Shown: positions 35,296 to 47,531, counted from the stretch's first letter. The stretch is DNA of 64,000 nucleotides from Cunninghamia lanceolata (GCA_027924645.1 BSBN01001362.1:372001-436000); one strand, 5' to 3'. The notes: a model not told the origin generated them from the letters alone. Translations and numbers: made by a program.

Positions 35296-36687
35296 TGTTA
35301 GATTTCGGACAGACAACTGAGAGGGGGGGTAAATTAGTTGTCACCAAAATTTTGTTCCTTATTGACTTTAAACCTTCTTATATTTCAATACCATATCAAG
35401 GATTCAATCATGGAAGCATAATACAATAAATCAAGAGCAGAAACAAATTCAACAGATATAAAACCAAGATTTTAACATGGAAAACCTGGTTAAGGGAAAA
35501 ACCACAGGGTGACTAACCCAAGAATGAATTCTCTCTTAAAAGAATAAGATGAATAAAATGGCACTTGCCAATTAGGGCTCACTACCCGAGCACACTACTC
35601 ACAAGAGGCCCACTGCCTACAAGAGGCCCACTGCCTACAAGAGACACACTGTCTATAGAAGAATATAAGTATTACATACTTGAACTAGAGATTAACATCT
35701 TCACTATGCTTGAGTCAGTTCCATTTAACCTCAATACCTCTACTCTACTTTTTGCTCTTCTTCACTACCACCTTCTCATCATGACCACTGATCCTTTTGA
35801 ATGATTTCGCAACTCTTATTTATACATGACATCGACTTTGGAGTGATCATCAAAGTCAACACAATATACACATAATTTATTATAGAGTAATTACAAAAAT
35901 AAAACTTGACTTATTACATAAACTTCATGCACATTACTACATAGTCGGCCACACATAGCTGGGACTTCAATCTTCTTCAAGGAACATGCCATGCTTTGCA
36001 AAACATCTTCAAGATTATCCGCAACATGTGCAAATCATCTGGTTGGCCAAGACTAGGAAGAACACCATCACCCAAAGGTAAATCTTTAATTACGAGCTCA
36101 ATCTTCAATGCAGACCACCAACACGAACTGGACACAATCTAGAGACCCCTACAAGCTTTCTTGAATCACCAAGAACATCTGCACTACTTCTACTTACTGT
36201 AATCATTCGCATCTTCATCCGAAACCTCAAGAACATAGTCGATCATCACTGTCACATTAGAAGGATTTCTTGTGGACCTCCAAACCATGAACCAATTCAA
36301 TTGTCAATTTACATTAACCTCCCAAACACGCCACCAGATCCCCAGAACATGATATTGTATTTTTAGATCTCACTGGACCTATTTGAGTCACTCTGTCACC
36401 TCTGAACAGTTGCCATAACTAGTTTTACTCTTATGGCCATAACTACTCCACATTTTCATGCGGACCTCTCAAATCTTGACTGGATCATCTTCAGACACAT
36501 ATCTACAAACCCTTTGATGCGCATTATTTGATCTTCATCTAGCTAGGATCTTCACTAATCTTCTTTGTTTCTGATAGGACTAATTTTCTCAATAGCCTCA
36601 ACATACAACTCATCCAATCCTTGACATCAATACAACAGGAATATGTTGACATCAATGACAACACTGGTTAGGCCCATACTTGCAACA
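35296..36687 (-). repeat. 5' LTR of the copia element (1392 bp)
   Basis: Bounded by TGTTAGATTTCGG and CTTGCAACA on the plus strand, with the Met-type primer site immediately to the left. Contains three units of AAGAGGCCCACTGCCTAC (35603-35660). Confidence 0.93.
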
Positions 36688-37180
36688 CGGTACTACACTG
36701 TACTCTGCCAAATCTAAGCTCAATGAAATATCCCAAATATCAAAAGAAAATCAATGCAAAATCACAATCACACACTATAACTCAGTTAGATGGACAATCA
36801 AGTAAACTCTATCAGGGCTATGGATGCCTGACTGGCAGTAGGGCTTTGCTTGAGTGGAATTCTGAGACAAACCCATCGAGGCTATAAACGCTCATTGGCA
36901 GTGGGGTAATGTCCAAATAGTTCAGAAGGTGTTTACTAATCATGTAGCTTAATGTAAAGGATCTAGGATGAGCTTAATCACTTAAGGATGGGAATGAATA
37001 CAACTGTACACACTTAGGGTTTTCAAGATATGGATGGTTGTACTAATTATTGAGCTTTGATTCTTTGATAGGATATCATGTTTTCTTGTCTAGCATGTGG
37101 GAAACATAGAGGTTCTATGTTCAAACTAAAGTTTATCTTTGAAATGCTCTGGAGCATTTCCCAGCAGAGTCGCCATTTTT
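36688..37180. other. Old-element sequence right of the copia insertion
   Basis: No coding region seen. Near 36820-36900 there are two related segments with CTGACTGGCAGTAGGG and CTCATTGGCAGTGGGG. The right end holds the primer-site-like sequence described separately. Confidence 0.6.
37158..37175 (-). promoter_or_regulatory. Primer binding site of a minus-strand gypsy element
   Basis: The minus strand reads TGGCGACTCTGCTGGGAA, a primer site type common in plant Tat/Ogre elements. It lies about five bases from an LTR-like end (minus ...GCAAGGAACA at 37181). This implies an LTR extending right from 37181, possibly as far as 42691 (minus start TGTTGATGG, matching TGTT/AACA ends). Confidence 0.65.
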
Positions 37181-39251
37181 TGTTCCTTGCACACATACGC
37201 CATTTCGTGAAATAGGGACCCCCTCTTTCAAGCTTTGGTTTAGAGTATCAATTAGGTTTTTGCCTTCTAAATTGTCAAAATTGGTCAGTTGCATTTTCTT
37301 TCTAGGCTAGAAGGTTAATGTCCTTAAGTTATCCAAAATTCTACTAAGTCAAGGTGTCTGCCTTCATAAAACTAGGTCTAATATTCCTTTGCGCTAAAAA
37401 TCACTCTGATAGACTTTTGTTCTAAAACCGAAGTTCACTGACTTCAACATTAAATATGCATTTCCCCGACTTGGCACCAAATTTACTTCTCATAAACCTT
37501 TGCACTGAAAAACTAGAGTACTGATCTTGCACTAAAATCCAAGCTTGTTGCCAAAGCGCTAAATCTCAATATCACTGACTTAGCGCTAGAAATATATCCC
37601 GTCGACCTTAGCGCTAAATCCTTAAGGCACTATTTCTGTGCAAAAACTCTCAATCACTGACTTGCATTAAATTTGCAACTTACCGACTTTTGTCAGATCA
37701 ACCCCAAATTTGCACAGGCCAACTAGCACCAAAATTTTTTGTTAAGTCAATATAGAGAAAAAACCTGCCAAGTCGGTAGGTGTCAAAAGTAGCACCAAGT
37801 TGGTCTGACAACGTCCAAAAGTTTCACTAATCTACATGTACTTAAAATTCCTACTGAAAGGATTTCAACCATTTGCTAAGGTGTTTGCACTAATTCGCCT
37901 TCCTACTAGACATATCCTACATCATTCAAATCCTCTATTGACAAACCTTTGGGCCTTTTCATTGGCCTTAGCACTGAAATTCACCTCGACAGGATCTGCA
38001 CGGAAATCACCCTCAATAGGATATATCCTGTTGGCACAAAAAATCCCACCAATCAGGGTACCTTCAAATCTTTCATCGGTGGGGTCTAAGACACTTTGCA
38101 CTAAAATGTTCTGGCACTGCATATATTCACTAACGCTCCAAACTCCTACAACTCAAGTGATGTTCCTAATCCCTACAAGAATCTATCAAAAGATGTTGCA
38201 CACCATTTGAGATTGCAAAAAGCAAAAGCACAAATGAGGCATCCAAATTGCTTGGCAAATCCATTCCATAGAAATATGATCTTATGATTGCAGGATATAT
38301 ATTACACGGATTTACTGAATAGGATTTTAAGAAGATTTTAAGTAAATACAATTATGCAAATATTGAAGTCCAACACATATCATTGCCCTAGCTGGTAAGT
38401 TCACCTTTCACTTGGAGACTAAAACTGAAAGGGATTTGTGGGTCTTTGCCTTTGCGCATGGCACGGAAGGGATGGTGATCAAGAATAAACAAGTCGAGAA
38501 AGCTTTTCTAACCACGAGATTTGAGATGAGCTGAAAGGAAGTGTAAGTAGAAATAAAGGGGTCTATTAAAGCAATAGTTTGCTTACATCGTAAGACATCT
38601 TTAAGAATCATAAAGACTGCATGGCCTCATCAAGTGTAGTAGTTAGTTCAGTGTATGAAATACAAAGAGAAGATTTATGTAAAAGGCTGCGGCTATGGTT
38701 TTTTACCTAGCATGAGACAACTTTGATCACTATGATGTTTGCATCGGTTAGTAAGGTACATGAATTGTTCAAACGATCTCTTGAAGAACAAAGTGGTGTA
38801 GGGCAGCAAAGGCATATTTTAGGAATTTACATCCAATTAACTACCATGAGGTTGAGCTAAATGGATTCGTGAAAGATTTTACAAAATTCTCAAGCATCTA
38901 TAGATATCAGGCGTAAAGCTAAAGTCCATGGCCTTTGCAAGTGTACGATAAACTGGGAGTCTTCAATCGGGCAAGGACATCTGTCAGAGCATAGTTGAAA
39001 GTGTTTCATTTTAATATCATATTTACGAATGCCCTACTAGATGTATGAGAAAAGCAAGGAAGTGAAGTTGGGACTCATGGAAAAGAGCAGTGTCTCATTG
39101 CAGGGATTTTGCCCCTGACCAGATGATATCTGGTAGACTAACATTTCTCCGCAATCTCCAGTGACACGTTATACTCCCGCAAGGTGTAGTTTCCTGCAAA
39201 TGTAATAATGTCTGGATGGTGTCATTTTCTCCACAAACCCAATAGCATTCA
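37181..39251. repeat. LTR-like sequence with a degenerate 27-28-bp array
   Basis: From the LTR-type end TGTTCCTTGCACAC, sequence runs without genes to the repeat block B. Between about 37390 and 37740 degenerate units with TTAGCGCTAAA or TTGCACTAAA cores recur every 27-28 bases (37501, 37528, 37556, 37583, 37611, 37639). Frames such as 37836-38210 are low-confidence and unrecognised. The left partner, if copy A is the other LTR, would lie outside the window. Confidence 0.6.
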
Positions 39252-42200
39252 GTTGACATTAAAACCTCCACAGTAAGATCATCCACTCTCTAATACGAAA
39301 CACCGAATCATTGTGGTTGGTATTAAAAAGGGAGAAATGAGCATGGTGACAAGGACAGTTATATCAGTATGCATCTGAAGACATCTTTGAAGACATTAAC
39401 AATCGCATGTAAATAAAGAAGATGAAAGTTGGGATATCATCGGTGATGGTGTACATATGCTATTGCAAATCTTTTTGTCATCCATCACAGGTATTTATCA
39501 GGCATAAAGAATAGAGGAACAAGGCATGTCCACGTTAGGATTTAGGCTGAGGAAACAATGCTCAAATTTCAATAGGCACAATCAAAGTGCAGAATATGGA
39601 AGTATCAATTGGACACATGAACTCTATAAAGAAAGCGGGGAATCAACATTCAACCAACCGTGGGAATATGTCACCTTTCTGGATATATCCACCATCATGC
39701 TTAATTCCTGCAATATCCTATTATAGATCATTTCCCCGCTAACTGCTCAAGCCATTGTTTCGACTTTGTGCTAAAACTAAGCTTGATAGGATTTGCGCGA
39801 AAAGACCCTTCACCGGACATGTCCAGTAGTGCCCAAAATTTGTGATGTCTAGTGATGCAAGAAATCTCCACCAGAAATATAGGAGAGGGCAAGTGCTACT
39901 TTTCAAACTCACTGCTTATATCTGGATGGACTGAAAAGGCCCACTAATCCAATAGAGGGTGAAAATCCCACTGGGATGAGTTAGAGGGTGTTGGCACCAA
40001 AAATAGACTTCATTGCACATCTACTATAACATACATTCCTTCACCTTATTCCATCGTCATCCCATCTCCAGTGAATATCCTGTCAGTCGCATATCCCTGC
40101 AAGTTTACATTAGGACAAATATCCATCGAAACACGAATAATACAGAGATATAAATTGCAATGATCTTATTGAATGCGTAGAATGAGGCAATATATAAAAG
40201 GATTTGGTTTGTATGTCAGCGCTTATGAAGCTCATTCACTGTTAGATCCACAGGAGAATATAGTATCAATGTACAAGAAACAATGGCCGTTAAGACTGAC
40301 TATTGGTAAAATGATGCTTGGGCCATACCTAGTAATTGAGAGTGTAATGGAAAAAGCATGGTGTGTAAGCTATCAAGCAGGGAAGGATGCTATACAGATT
40401 GCATAATATCTCAGCATGAGCAAATTACGAAAATGGTAAGGGACGTATATCAGGCAATCCATTAAAATTTGTGATAGGAGGTATCCTAAACACCATTAAA
40501 ATTATCTAAAGGATCGACTTATCACTTGCTCCATTGAAGATCATCCTCCGGTGTTCAAATTCATCAAGAGTGCTTATATCCGATTTTCATTAACTAGATA
40601 ATAAGGTACGATATCAATGATCAGGGTTGCCAATTATTATTGTTAAGATATAGTGGCTGCATTGCATCAAATTGTGATCTCACAACATCAATATGAGCCT
40701 ATGTGGGTATGGAGAATGCAGGATAGATGGGATATCCATATTGAATATGCACTTACATATATGGGACAACTTTAGTCATCAGATGTAATAACTACATGAA
40801 GCCTCAATGATCCCTTTCATGTATATGGTCTCTTATACAAAGGATTAATTTATTCAAGACCCAATGCATTGTGAAGGTGGAACACAAAACATATGACTGC
40901 ATCAACAATATCATAACAACATGATCTCCTAGGGGGTTGTTGCATGAACCATACAAGACTATTTCAGAGCCATCCAATTGGCGAGGTGCAGTATCATAGA
41001 ATGTGCATATTATACAACAGTTTCAAATTGAGGCATATTTAGGCCTGGTCCCCAGTGTCGACAAAAATCTACATCAATGTCAAAGATTGGTGAGGCATGG
41101 AATGCTATGAAGGGTTGGATGGAAGATAGATGCAGTTACAGACAGTGATACCTTTTTGAAATCTAAAAGGGGAAATACCTTTCTTACTATGATGCTAAGG
41201 AGTTTAGATTGGCTCAAATATGTGGTTTGAACATCATTATGTTTAAAATGATTAAGTTTGGTTAAATTCTGATTTTCTATGCTATAATTGTAAAGATTAT
41301 TCATGTTATGTGTTCTATTTTCTTATAGATGAAGCTAAGGGAGATGATACAGTGTGCGGTAGATGCGACAAGAAGATTCTCAGATTCAAGAGACTGACAT
41401 GTTAGACATCGAGCGACTAATTGAAGCCTCCCAAGATCTTGAATCTAGTGTGTACCCGTGAAATGTCAAGAAGAGCAGACTGCTGCCAGAAGTTGCAAAG
41501 AATATATTACAATCTAAGCTAAACTTCAGCCTTGTTTACAACTGTTCCAATCAGCAAACTAATCCAACAAGTATCCAACTGAATATGTCTTCATTAAGAA
41601 GTGCCACATACTTGACCAGTGGACATATAGGATCCTGTCAGTCCATATCATCACAACTTTTCATGCATCATGTGAACTTTTGTTGACTTCCTTTCGCCTC
41701 AAAAATTGATTTTTCATCATGTACAACCAAATGGGTATCCATTTTGTCTAGATTCAATATATTTGCTAGTTGTATTTTGTCCTTTTCCTAAAGGACAAAA
41801 GTAAATCCAAAAATGTAACTAATTGTTGTATCTTATTAAATGTTATGTAATCTGGACCGTTGGTGTTGAGTTAATCTCCACCATCCATTGAAAAACTCAG
41901 TATGATCCCTTGTCTATAAAAGGGCCATCGTTTTCCTCTCATTCTAAGGAGGATTTGATAATGAATTGCTAAGACTCTGCCAAAATATAGTCAATACAAA
42001 GCAAGTTTTGCAAGTTGTTAGAAATTTGTGTTTATGTGTTGTCTTATTTTGGTTTTCATGGTTCATATCAATCTGAATCTAATTAGTTGTGCTTTTGCAA
42101 TGATGGTTAAATGTTAAGATATCTGATGAATGCTTTGGTCCATATAATTAGTGCTTGCTGATGGTAAGTTGTTGTGTATAGTTAGCCTAGGCCCTGTCAT

Positions 42201-42691
42201 TGAATATAGTTTGGTTTCTTTCCACTAGTTAAGCTACGCCATTGTTCAAGTGTTTAATGAGTGAATGCGATTTGAAAATCATAAGGATCCTTTGAATATT
42301 GCATCATTTCTTACAACAATGTGGGTTTAATATCCTGGTGAAATAGGGAATGGTTTATTAAAAGTATTTGTCTATCTGCAGCGTTTTACCCAGTTGTGAA
42401 TGTCACTTAGGATCTCTTATCCCTTCTCTCTCTCCTTTTCCTTTTGCATTTTATTTATATCAAGTATCATAGGGTTTCTACATACATACTATTGTCATAT
42501 TCCATAAACCCTACATTTTATGTAAGACCCCTTGTTGGCACAGCTAGACATACCACTGAGTCATTCCAAGCAAGCAAAGACCTAGCTGTAGTATCCTTGG
42601 AGTAGTCTTATCTAGGGTAAGATACTTTTCAAGAGAGGTGTGAAACCAGCAATCACACCTGTGTTGTTGTGTGCTAAAAACACCATCAACA
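39252..42691. repeat. Right copy (B) of the 3.4-kb LTR-like block
   Basis: Homologous to 11-1871 plus 19151-20757. It lacks the Tat element: around 41115-41130 it reads GGGTTGGATGGAAGATAG without interruption, preserving one copy of GATGG. It contains a 12-bp tandem duplication absent from copy A (GAAGACATCTTT, about 39375-39400). Its right end (AACA, 42691) breaks into an exon-like sequence. Confidence 0.85.
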
Positions 42692-43061
42692 GAGGTGGCA
42701 GTTGAAAGTGAACAAGGAAATGCAGATCTTGAAAGACATCACAAGTCACCTCCTCTAAATCCTCACCCAGTTCGCCAGCATGACAATGGAGAGAGTTTTG
42801 CATAGACATCACACAATTGTTTTTTAACCCATGAAGAAGAGCACTATATGCACAATGCATCACTGGTTGGTGATTAATATCCTTATGGAGAAATAGACCC
42901 CCAATAGGTGTCATCCCCATATGGAGGTCGTAACTTTCCATAGCTTCACCAAATTTATCAACTAAAAATAAGAAATATTAAACAAACGTAATTGCCATAT
43001 TTCTTACCATATCGGTATTCTACAACAAGTCCATCGAATTGAAAAGGAAATGGGTCACAAC
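42692..43061 (-). pseudogene. Truncated exon(s) of an unrecognised host gene
   Basis: On the minus strand an open segment from 42961 to 42692 follows a plausible acceptor (TTATTTTTAG) and encodes FGEAMESYDLHMGMTPIGG and, further on, HCAYSALLHGLKNN before being cut by the LTR-like block. A possible preceding exon at 43061-43008 (acceptor CCTTTGTAG, donor GTAAGA) encodes CDPFPFQFDGLVVEYRY. The gap between them is only 46 bases, short for a plant intron, so the two-exon model is doubtful. Composition looks like real protein, but I do not recognise the family. Confidence 0.4.
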
Positions 43062-45123
43062 CTACAAAGGATATATTATTCTGGGAAAACAAAGCATATC
43101 ATAGCTGCAGACCACAACAATTGCATTTTCCACCTCTTTATTGTGAATTTTAAAATTTTAGCCAGCAAGTTTGAATGCAAGACTCCTTATGTTAGTCTTT
43201 CCCACTTCTACATTGGGAAGAACAATTTCTTATTCCTCTGAATGGATCCCATCTCAAGAAACTTGCTTGATAGAACTGAAGGAAACAAAGATAGAAAAAG
43301 AAAGAGAAAAATTGAAACAATAGTGTGAATGAATGCTAAGGCTCTCAGGTGATGAAAAAAGAGAGATACATCCAATTTAATGAATGTGCCACATGTAGTA
43401 TTGACGCCTAAAAATATCCTCCTTCATTGGAGATTGAGATCTTATCAATTGGCATCAGTTAGCATCAATGAGAAGAGTACATAAATTTACTCAAAGTTCC
43501 ATTTCGCACATGCCCGCTAGCAATACCAAGATATCCCAATTACTAATAATTTGGATAAAACCTCTTCTAAAGATAGAACCTAGCAAAACAAAACAACAGT
43601 TAGATAAAAATAGCCACGTCTCTAGAATAGAGACACAACTCAATCTCCACATGCCCTTATCAGTTCCTGCCAACTTATTAAATCTCTCCGCCTTCAAAAT
43701 CTCTACCACTCCCTAAATCTTCTGCAACCACTCAACACTCCATTCAATAAAGTCTTCAACTTGGTCAAAGGCTAAATTCGAGAGATAATCAACCAGTCTA
43801 TTGCCTTCTCTGTAAGTATGCCAAATTATAAAGGATCCAAATCATTCTAAAAGATTCCCTGCTTCCTATAGAATGTACATAATCTTCCAACTTGGAGCAA
43901 ACTTTTTCTTGACATGCCTCCTATTTGTTACTTTTCCCTTTGGTCGGTGAATTTTGACTTTTGTGAACCATCCTTTCTTCTTCCTTTCCTTCATCTTTTG
44001 TTCTACCCTTTAGTCGGTGATTTTCCAATTTCATGAAATTGGCTTGTCTTTGCTTTTACCTTATCGACAAAACCTTCATTGATTTGCCTTGTTCACTTTC
44101 TTTTTCTCTTTTTGTCAGAAAAGTTTTGCTTTTGTGAACCTTACCTTCGTCTTGCTTTCTCTTCTTTGGTGATGAATCGCCTTATCAGATAATTTAGGAA
44201 ATTTTGAACTATTTAGTAAGTTTGAACTTTCTGGGTGATTCACCAATAGATCTTTTTCCTTCTTTTGCCTTAGTCATTTTTCAAGTCCTCCTTCAACCTC
44301 TTTTTAGTCAGTGATTTCTCTCTTTCACGAACCATCTTGCCTTAGCCGATTTCCACCTTGCCTTTGTCCTCTTACTTTCCTCTGTCAGCAATACCCTTGA
44401 TTAGAGAACCTATCGGTAAGCAAACCGGCGAGTTCCCAAACCACATATTTTTTTGATAAAGGCAACCTTTTGTCGTTGCCTTTGCTTTTTAAAAGAAAGT
44501 TTTCCCACTTGGCCCTTTAGTCAGCAATTTCACCAATCAGCAAACTAGCCGGTTGGCAAACTTTAAGTTTGCAAATTTTGAAAATTGCCGACAAAGCTTT
44601 CTCTTTTACTTTGTTTCTTTTTCTTCTTTAGTCATTTTTCAGGCTTTCTTCCCTTCCTTTAGTCAACGAATCAGTGGGTTTGCGAACTTGAACTTTTGTT
44701 GACTAAGGCTGAAAAAACTATGGTAAAACTTGGAATTTTCTGGGTTTTTTCAGGGGTTTTATACTTAATATTTTTGGGGATTTTACAAGGAAAACACCTT
44801 TACATGAAGAACATTGGGCACTTAACAAATTCAACAAGATTTTCAACATTTTCAAGATAGGCTTTTTGACTATGGGAAAGGGAAAATAGGTCAACATTTT
44901 GGCTACCTCTCAAGGATCTTTACCTGCTAAACAAATGAACCAATGGCCTTAAGCATCCATTGGGCATAGAGTCAAAAGGGACTACAATAGGCTGAAAACA
45001 ACTAAAACCCTGCCTACAAAACAACACCAAAAAGGCAAACGAGACCTGCATTCTCCTAATGAGAGTGTATCTTGTGCAACAACACTTAGGGAAAAGGAAA
45101 AACTAAAACAATAAGAAAACAAA
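43062..45123. other. Gene-free stretch with a degenerate TCGGTGA repeat
   Basis: No gene supported. Between about 43935 and 44700 a loose repeat recurs with cores TTTAGTCGGTGATTTT and CTTTTGTGAACC at irregular 50-70-base spacing, similar in style to the arrays in the LTR-like regions. The rest shows no structure. Confidence 0.5.
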
Positions 45124-45385
45124 CACTAGTAGAAATATGGCAAATAAATGACCAGGTGACAAACTTTTAGTCACATGACCAAATTTTTTTGCAACACAGC
45201 TATAAATGACTAATTTGGTCATCGGTTGAAATGATTAAATAAATGACTAATTTGGTCATCAGTTGAAATGACTAAATAAATGACTAAATAAATGACCAAA
45301 TAAATGACTAATTTGGTCATCGGGCAAAAAACACAACTAAATAATTGGTCAAATAAATAAAAATGACTAAATAAATGACTATTAT
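45124..45385 (+). mobile_element. Possible left end of a CACTA-type DNA transposon with subterminal repeats
   Basis: CACTAGTAGAAATATGGC (45124) resembles a plant CACTA terminal inverted repeat. It is followed by direct and inverted copies of AATGACTAATTTGGTCATC and AAATGACTAAAT (45200-45385), as in subterminal repeat regions. No matching right end (ending TACTAGTG) was found in the window, so the element is truncated or the match is chance. Confidence 0.4.
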
Positions 45386-45945
45386 TCCTCTATTCTTTTT
45401 TATTTCCAATTTGATCATAATCCATGAATTCAAAAACAATACAAGGCAAGGCAATAAATGTCCACTTAGACCAAAGGAATAAAGGGAGAGAAAGGATTGA
45501 ACAAAGGGTTAAGAAGAAAAAAGACAAATCATACAATAGGAAATATACAAAAAAAATTAAAAATAAGACAAGAAAATAGACAAACTGGATAGACACAAAT
45601 AAAATAAAGATAAAATTATTAATTATAAAACTTTTAAATATACTATAATATTGATAAAATATTTAATTTTGCAAGTCCAGTATAATTTAAGTTAAATTAA
45701 TTTAAATTATATAAGTTAATAACTTGAGTTGTATAATTTATAACTTATATAACAAAATAATTATATAATTAAAGTTAAATATAATTTAATAATATTTCAT
45801 ATTATTTAAATATTATAATAATGAATAATTATATTGTAATATAATTTCATAATTTTATAATTAAAATTATAATATAAGTTTTAGTTTTGGAGGGAATTAA
45901 TGGAGGGAATGTGCGTTTATGTAAAAATGTACGTTTTTGGTCACT
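45386..45945. other. AT-rich intergenic stretch
   Basis: From 45600 to 45890 almost only A and T occur, with repeated TTAAATTATA-like words. No gene seen; the stretch ends at the thioesterase gene. Confidence 0.6.
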
Positions 45946-46013
45946 GATGGGTCAGAAGAAGAAGAGTCTGATCCAAAAATAGTTCAGAGGTAGTCAGAGA
46001 ATGGCTGGAAGGG

Positions 46014-47531
46014 ATGGCCAACAAGTTGCCTTCATCCATCAATGACCTGCTGTCAGGCTTCGACGATGCACTTCTTCTACAAGGCCTGCAAGTCAATCTT
46101 GTAGAGCATGGACGCCTTCTATGCACTCTCAAAGTCCCTCCATGCCTCTTGGTAAGATACCCATTTCTTCCTTACCTTAGATAAAGGAAGTTTCATCTCA
46201 TAAACAATCACTTGTAAACCCCAAAAACAATGGCGGCAGCTTTATTATCAAGTATTGATTTGATCTTGGATTGAGTTTGAACCATTGACCTCATTTAAAT
46301 TAGGGGTTGAAACCCTATACCCAAATACAAATTCACTTGCTTTTAAGTAGAATCATGCCTCTCATAATAGGATAGAGTGAGTTAGGTTTATTCACTTGAT
46401 TTAAAGTAGATTCATGCCTCTAATAATATGACAAAGTAGGTTGGGTCTATTGATAGCTTGTGTTGAAAGACCAATCCATGCTCCAAACTACAAAGGGGTT
46501 GGGAGCTCAATGGTAGAGCACTCAGTAGCATGTTAGTGGGAGGTTTTAGGATGGGTTCGGAGAAGGTCCATAGAAAATAAAATCTTTTGGGTTCTTTCTA
46601 CTGTAATTCATACTTTACAGAAAGCATTTCTAATTTGGGTATTCCTTAGGGTTAGATTAAGGCAATGATCTAGTTTTCTTTTCAATGATAATAGTTTTTT
46701 TACCACATTAGTTTTACATACAGTGGTATTGGAGCCTTAATTGTCTTGTTAGCTTAGCTTAGCAACTAGTTGCAAGAAATGTGATAGGATATTCATATTT
46801 CTATTTCTTGCACCATGGAAATGGTTTTGCATTGGAAATGGGCTAGTTCACTGCATTGTCGGTGGATTTTCAATAGTCGATGTGTTTTCCATCCTGTCAA
46901 TTTTTTCTTTTTTGCTAGGTGTGACCAATGTGACGTTTATGATCTTTGAACCTCAGCAAAGTGCATGATTGATGAATCTCTAAATACAATTGTAAATTCC
47001 ATATACATAGATGGTTTAAGGTAAATTACAATAGATTATTAGATATCTACATTAATTTTATAGACAATTGTTATTCTTATCTGAGGGTTCAATCATCTAG
47101 GAAGTTTGTCTTACCATGTTTCTACTTGAGTGCATAGAACATGAGGAATTTTCTTCATGGAGGAGCTACTATAGCATATGTTGATATTATAGGTAGTGCA
47201 GCAATATTCACTATAGGAGCTAAATCATCTGGTGTTTCAGTTGAAATCAATGTCTCATATCTTAATGCTGCAAAGTTGGGGGTAAATCTTGAACATTCTC
47301 ATTGTAAATATTTTCTTGATGGTCTGGATTTCTTTTGTTTTTTGCATGATGAAGAAACTTTAGGATGATTTAGATTGTTGAGTTTTTTTCCCTTTAACTT
47401 AGGAGGAGATTGAAATTGAAGCCAAGGTTCTTCGGATTGGCAAGGCAATTGCCTTTGTTATCATTGACTTGAGGAAGAAGGAAACAGGGGAACTCCTTGC
47501 CCAGGGCGTCACACAAAGTACCTTACTGTGA
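46014..47531 (+). CDS. HotDog-fold acyl-CoA thioesterase (ACOT13-like), three exons, 3' frameshift
   Basis: Exons 46014-46151, 47138-47281 and 47403-47531 have GT...AG introns in phase 0. They encode GLQVNLVEHGRLLCTLKVPP, then NFLHGGATIAYVDIIGSAA with GVSVEINVSYLNAAKLG, then EEIEIEAKVLRIGKAIAFV. This is the plant PaaI/ACOT13-like HotDog family, which hydrolyses acyl-CoA; HGG...D is the active-site helix. The start is uncertain: before ATG 46014 the frame reads REWLEGM but opens at a stop (45969), and an acidic segment continuing to DPKIVQR sits in another frame. At the 3' end one base is missing near 47505: the family's GRHTKYL tail lies in the +1 frame (ending 47545), whereas the actual frame gives GVTQSTLL. 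It may be a recent pseudogene. Confidence 0.8.
46329..46450. repeat. Two-copy ~60-bp tandem repeat in intron 1
   Basis: TTCACTTGCTTTTAAGTAGA and TTCACTTGATTTAAAGTAGA head two ~60-bp segments that both continue with TCATGCCTCT and end GTTTA/GTCTA. Confidence 0.8.
46495..46620 (+). mobile_element. Possible tRNA-derived SINE head in intron 1
   Basis: GGGTTGGGAGCTCAATGGTAGAGCACTC matches the D-arm/A-box region of tRNAs and GGGTTCGG (46552-46559) matches the start of a B box 40 bases later, the spacing found in plant SINEs. The B box is imperfect and no target duplication was found. Confidence 0.4.

Larger units (their letters stand above)
23655..36687 (-). mobile_element. Ty1/copia retrotransposon, Sirevirus-like, with a nested insertion
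   Basis: LTRs are at 23655-30738 (interrupted by 24977-30671) and 35296-36687, about 93% identical by eye, bounded by TG...CA. The target duplication is TGGTA/CGGTA, four of five matching. The primer binding site on the minus strand is a perfect initiator-Met type (TTGGTATCAGAGCAAG, about 35280-35295). The polypurine tract (CAAAGGGGGAGAT, about 30739-30751) abuts the left LTR. The element without its insertion is about 7.3 kb and encodes gag-protease-integrase-RT-RNase H in one decayed minus-strand frame. RT context such as [14 protein letters not shown] suggests the Sirevirus group. Confidence 0.93.

Noticed and set aside
37836..38210. 124-codon plus-strand frame right of the 27-bp array
   Set aside because: No domain; lies inside LTR-like sequence.
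40173..40406. 78-codon frame in copy B
   Set aside because: The corresponding stretch of copy A (about 930-1160) has a stop after LLDP (TAG for CAG) and the translation matches no family I know; treated as part of the LTR-like block.
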